NCBI GenBank assembly: GCA_902583575.1
Contig: CACHWY010000003.1
Location: 132,540 to 196,539 of the forward strand
Direction of reading: 5' to 3'
Source: an uncultured SAR86 cluster bacterium
GTDB taxonomy: Bacteria > Pseudomonadota > Gammaproteobacteria > Magnimaribacterales > D2472
DNA length: 64,000 nt
Shown: in pieces, positions 63,302 to 64,000 of the stretch
Layout of the letters: each line of letters starts with the position of its first letter
How positions within the stretch are numbered: the first letter of the stretch is position 1
The notes under the pieces: generated by a model
The model's input: the letters and a program-made list of their open reading frames with translations, nothing else
Told to the model about the DNA's origin: nothing
The model's database searches: none
Position numbers and translations under genes: made by a program

Positions 63302-64000
63302 TTGAATCAAACAGATCCTATAAACGCTCTAAGATTCTTATCAATAGATGCTGTCCAAAAAGCAAACTCTGGTCACCCTGGCATGCCTATGGGTATGGCA
63401 GAGATAGCAACCGCATTATGGAGTAACCATTTAAAACACAACCCTTCTAATCCCAAATGGTTTGATAGAGACAGATTTGTTCTATCTAATGGACATGGGT
63501 CAATGCTTTTATATAGTTTGCTTCACTTAACGGGATATAAGATCTCAATCGATGACATTAAAGATTTTAGACAGTTACATTCTAAAACCCCTGGGCATCC
63601 TGAGTATGATATTGATATCGGAGTTGAAACAACAACTGGGCCTCTAGGTCAGGGTATTGCAAATGCTGTTGGAATGGCGATTTCAGAAAAAATATTAGCT
63701 GCAGAATTTAATCAGGACGATATAAAACCAATCGATCATTATACTTATGTTTTTTTAGGAGATGGTTGCTTAATGGAGGGCATTTCTCATGAAGCTTGTT
63801 CATTTGCAGGAACTCATAATTTGGGCAAGCTGATATGTTTTTATGATCAAAATGGAATTTCTATTGATGGTGAAATTAAAAATTGGTTTACAGATGATTC
63901 AGTTAAAAGGTTTGAAAGTTATGGCTGGCATACAATTTGTGTAGATGGTCACAACATTGAAGAAATTAATAATGCTATTTCTCAAGCTAAAGAAACCACT
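63302..64000 (+). CDS. tktA: transketolase, N-terminal part
   Basis: The frame starts at TTG 63302, with GGGG 9-12 bases upstream; the only nearby ATG runs into a stop at once. It is open to the window end (233 residues present of about 660). [14 protein letters not shown] (His25), [34 protein letters not shown] and [15 protein letters not shown], the ThDP/Mg motif, are visible. It transfers two-carbon units in the pentose phosphate pathway. Confidence 0.96.
   Translation, partial: MNQTDPINALRFLSIDAVQKANSGHPGMPMGMAEIATALWSNHLKHNPSNPKWFDRDRFVLSNGHGSMLLYSLLHLTGYKISIDDIKDFRQLHSKTPGHPEYDIDIGVETTTGPLGQGIANAVGMAISEKILAAEFNQDDIKPIDHYTYVFLGDGCLMEGISHEACSFAGTHNLGKLICFYDQNGISIDGEIKNWFTDDSVKRFESYGWHTICVDGHNIEEINNAISQAKETT

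Overview
This window is a stretch of chromosome from a strongly AT-rich, densely packed gammaproteobacterium. The order rpmH-rnpA-yidC-mnmE-mnmG-rsmG-parA-parB-atpIBEFHAGDC-glmU-glmS on one strand and dnaA-dnaN-recF-gyrB on the other is the classical origin region of that class. The cox/ctaAB/SCO cluster and the engB-cytochrome c4-dsbA group are arranged much as in Pseudomonas. Low GC, intergenic gaps often under 30 bases, many 1-26 base gene overlaps and lost accessory neighbours (no yidD, no rsmB) point to a streamlined, probably marine, oligotroph such as a SAR86-like lineage. That placement is an inference.

Layout. 1-3168 is an accessory segment directly downstream of glmS, with all genes on the - strand: a restriction-modification cassette (N4-cytosine-type methyltransferase, MvaI/BcnI-like nuclease, excisionase-like HTH protein) and, beyond it, a small membrane protein and an HNH nuclease cut by the window edge. 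A ~185-bp direct repeat lies on each side of the R-M cassette. Each copy holds the last codons of glmS, an identical hairpin and a conserved stem-loop with a Cys-rich micro-ORF. 3169-20812 (-) is glmS, glmU, the F1Fo ATP synthase operon, parB, parA, rsmG, mnmG, mnmE, yidC, rnpA and rpmH. 20989-26391 (+) is dnaA, dnaN, recF and gyrB, with a parS palindrome at the end of recF. 26388-33724 holds a lysophosphatidate acyltransferase-like gene, single-chain glycyl-tRNA synthetase, an LpxL-type acyltransferase, trkH, trkA, fmt and def. 33789-36775 (+) is purE, tsaC, hemF, aroE and a YheV-like zinc ribbon. 36907-45102 is a complete aa3-type cytochrome c oxidase assembly cluster. 45107-49156 (-) is a quinone oxidoreductase, gshA and pckA. 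49376-55655 holds dsbB, polA, a Coq4-like gene, engB, cytochrome c4, dsbA and a pseudoazurin-like cupredoxin. 55652-63150 (-) is one long unit: metK, ahcY, a minimal lptM, lysA, dapF, a DUF484 gene, xerC, a gamma-glutamylcyclotransferase-like gene, a HAD phosphatase and ubiK. 63302 to the edge is the start of transketolase.

How the genes fit together. The cell respires aerobically through a haem-copper oxidase with a cytochrome c tail on subunit II. It makes its own haem A (hemF, ctaA, ctaB) and inserts copper with CtaG and SCO. Cytochrome c4 and a pseudoazurin-like protein are likely periplasmic electron carriers, and DsbA/DsbB supply disulfides. UbiK and a Coq4-like protein point to ubiquinone. 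The ATP synthase uses the resulting gradient.

The most unusual signals are the glmS-tail repeats bounding the R-M cassette, a sharp swap in strand composition inside the 5' part of mnmG, a Coq4-type metal motif in a bacterial gene, a 27-residue LptM, and a GyrB without the long insert usual in this class.
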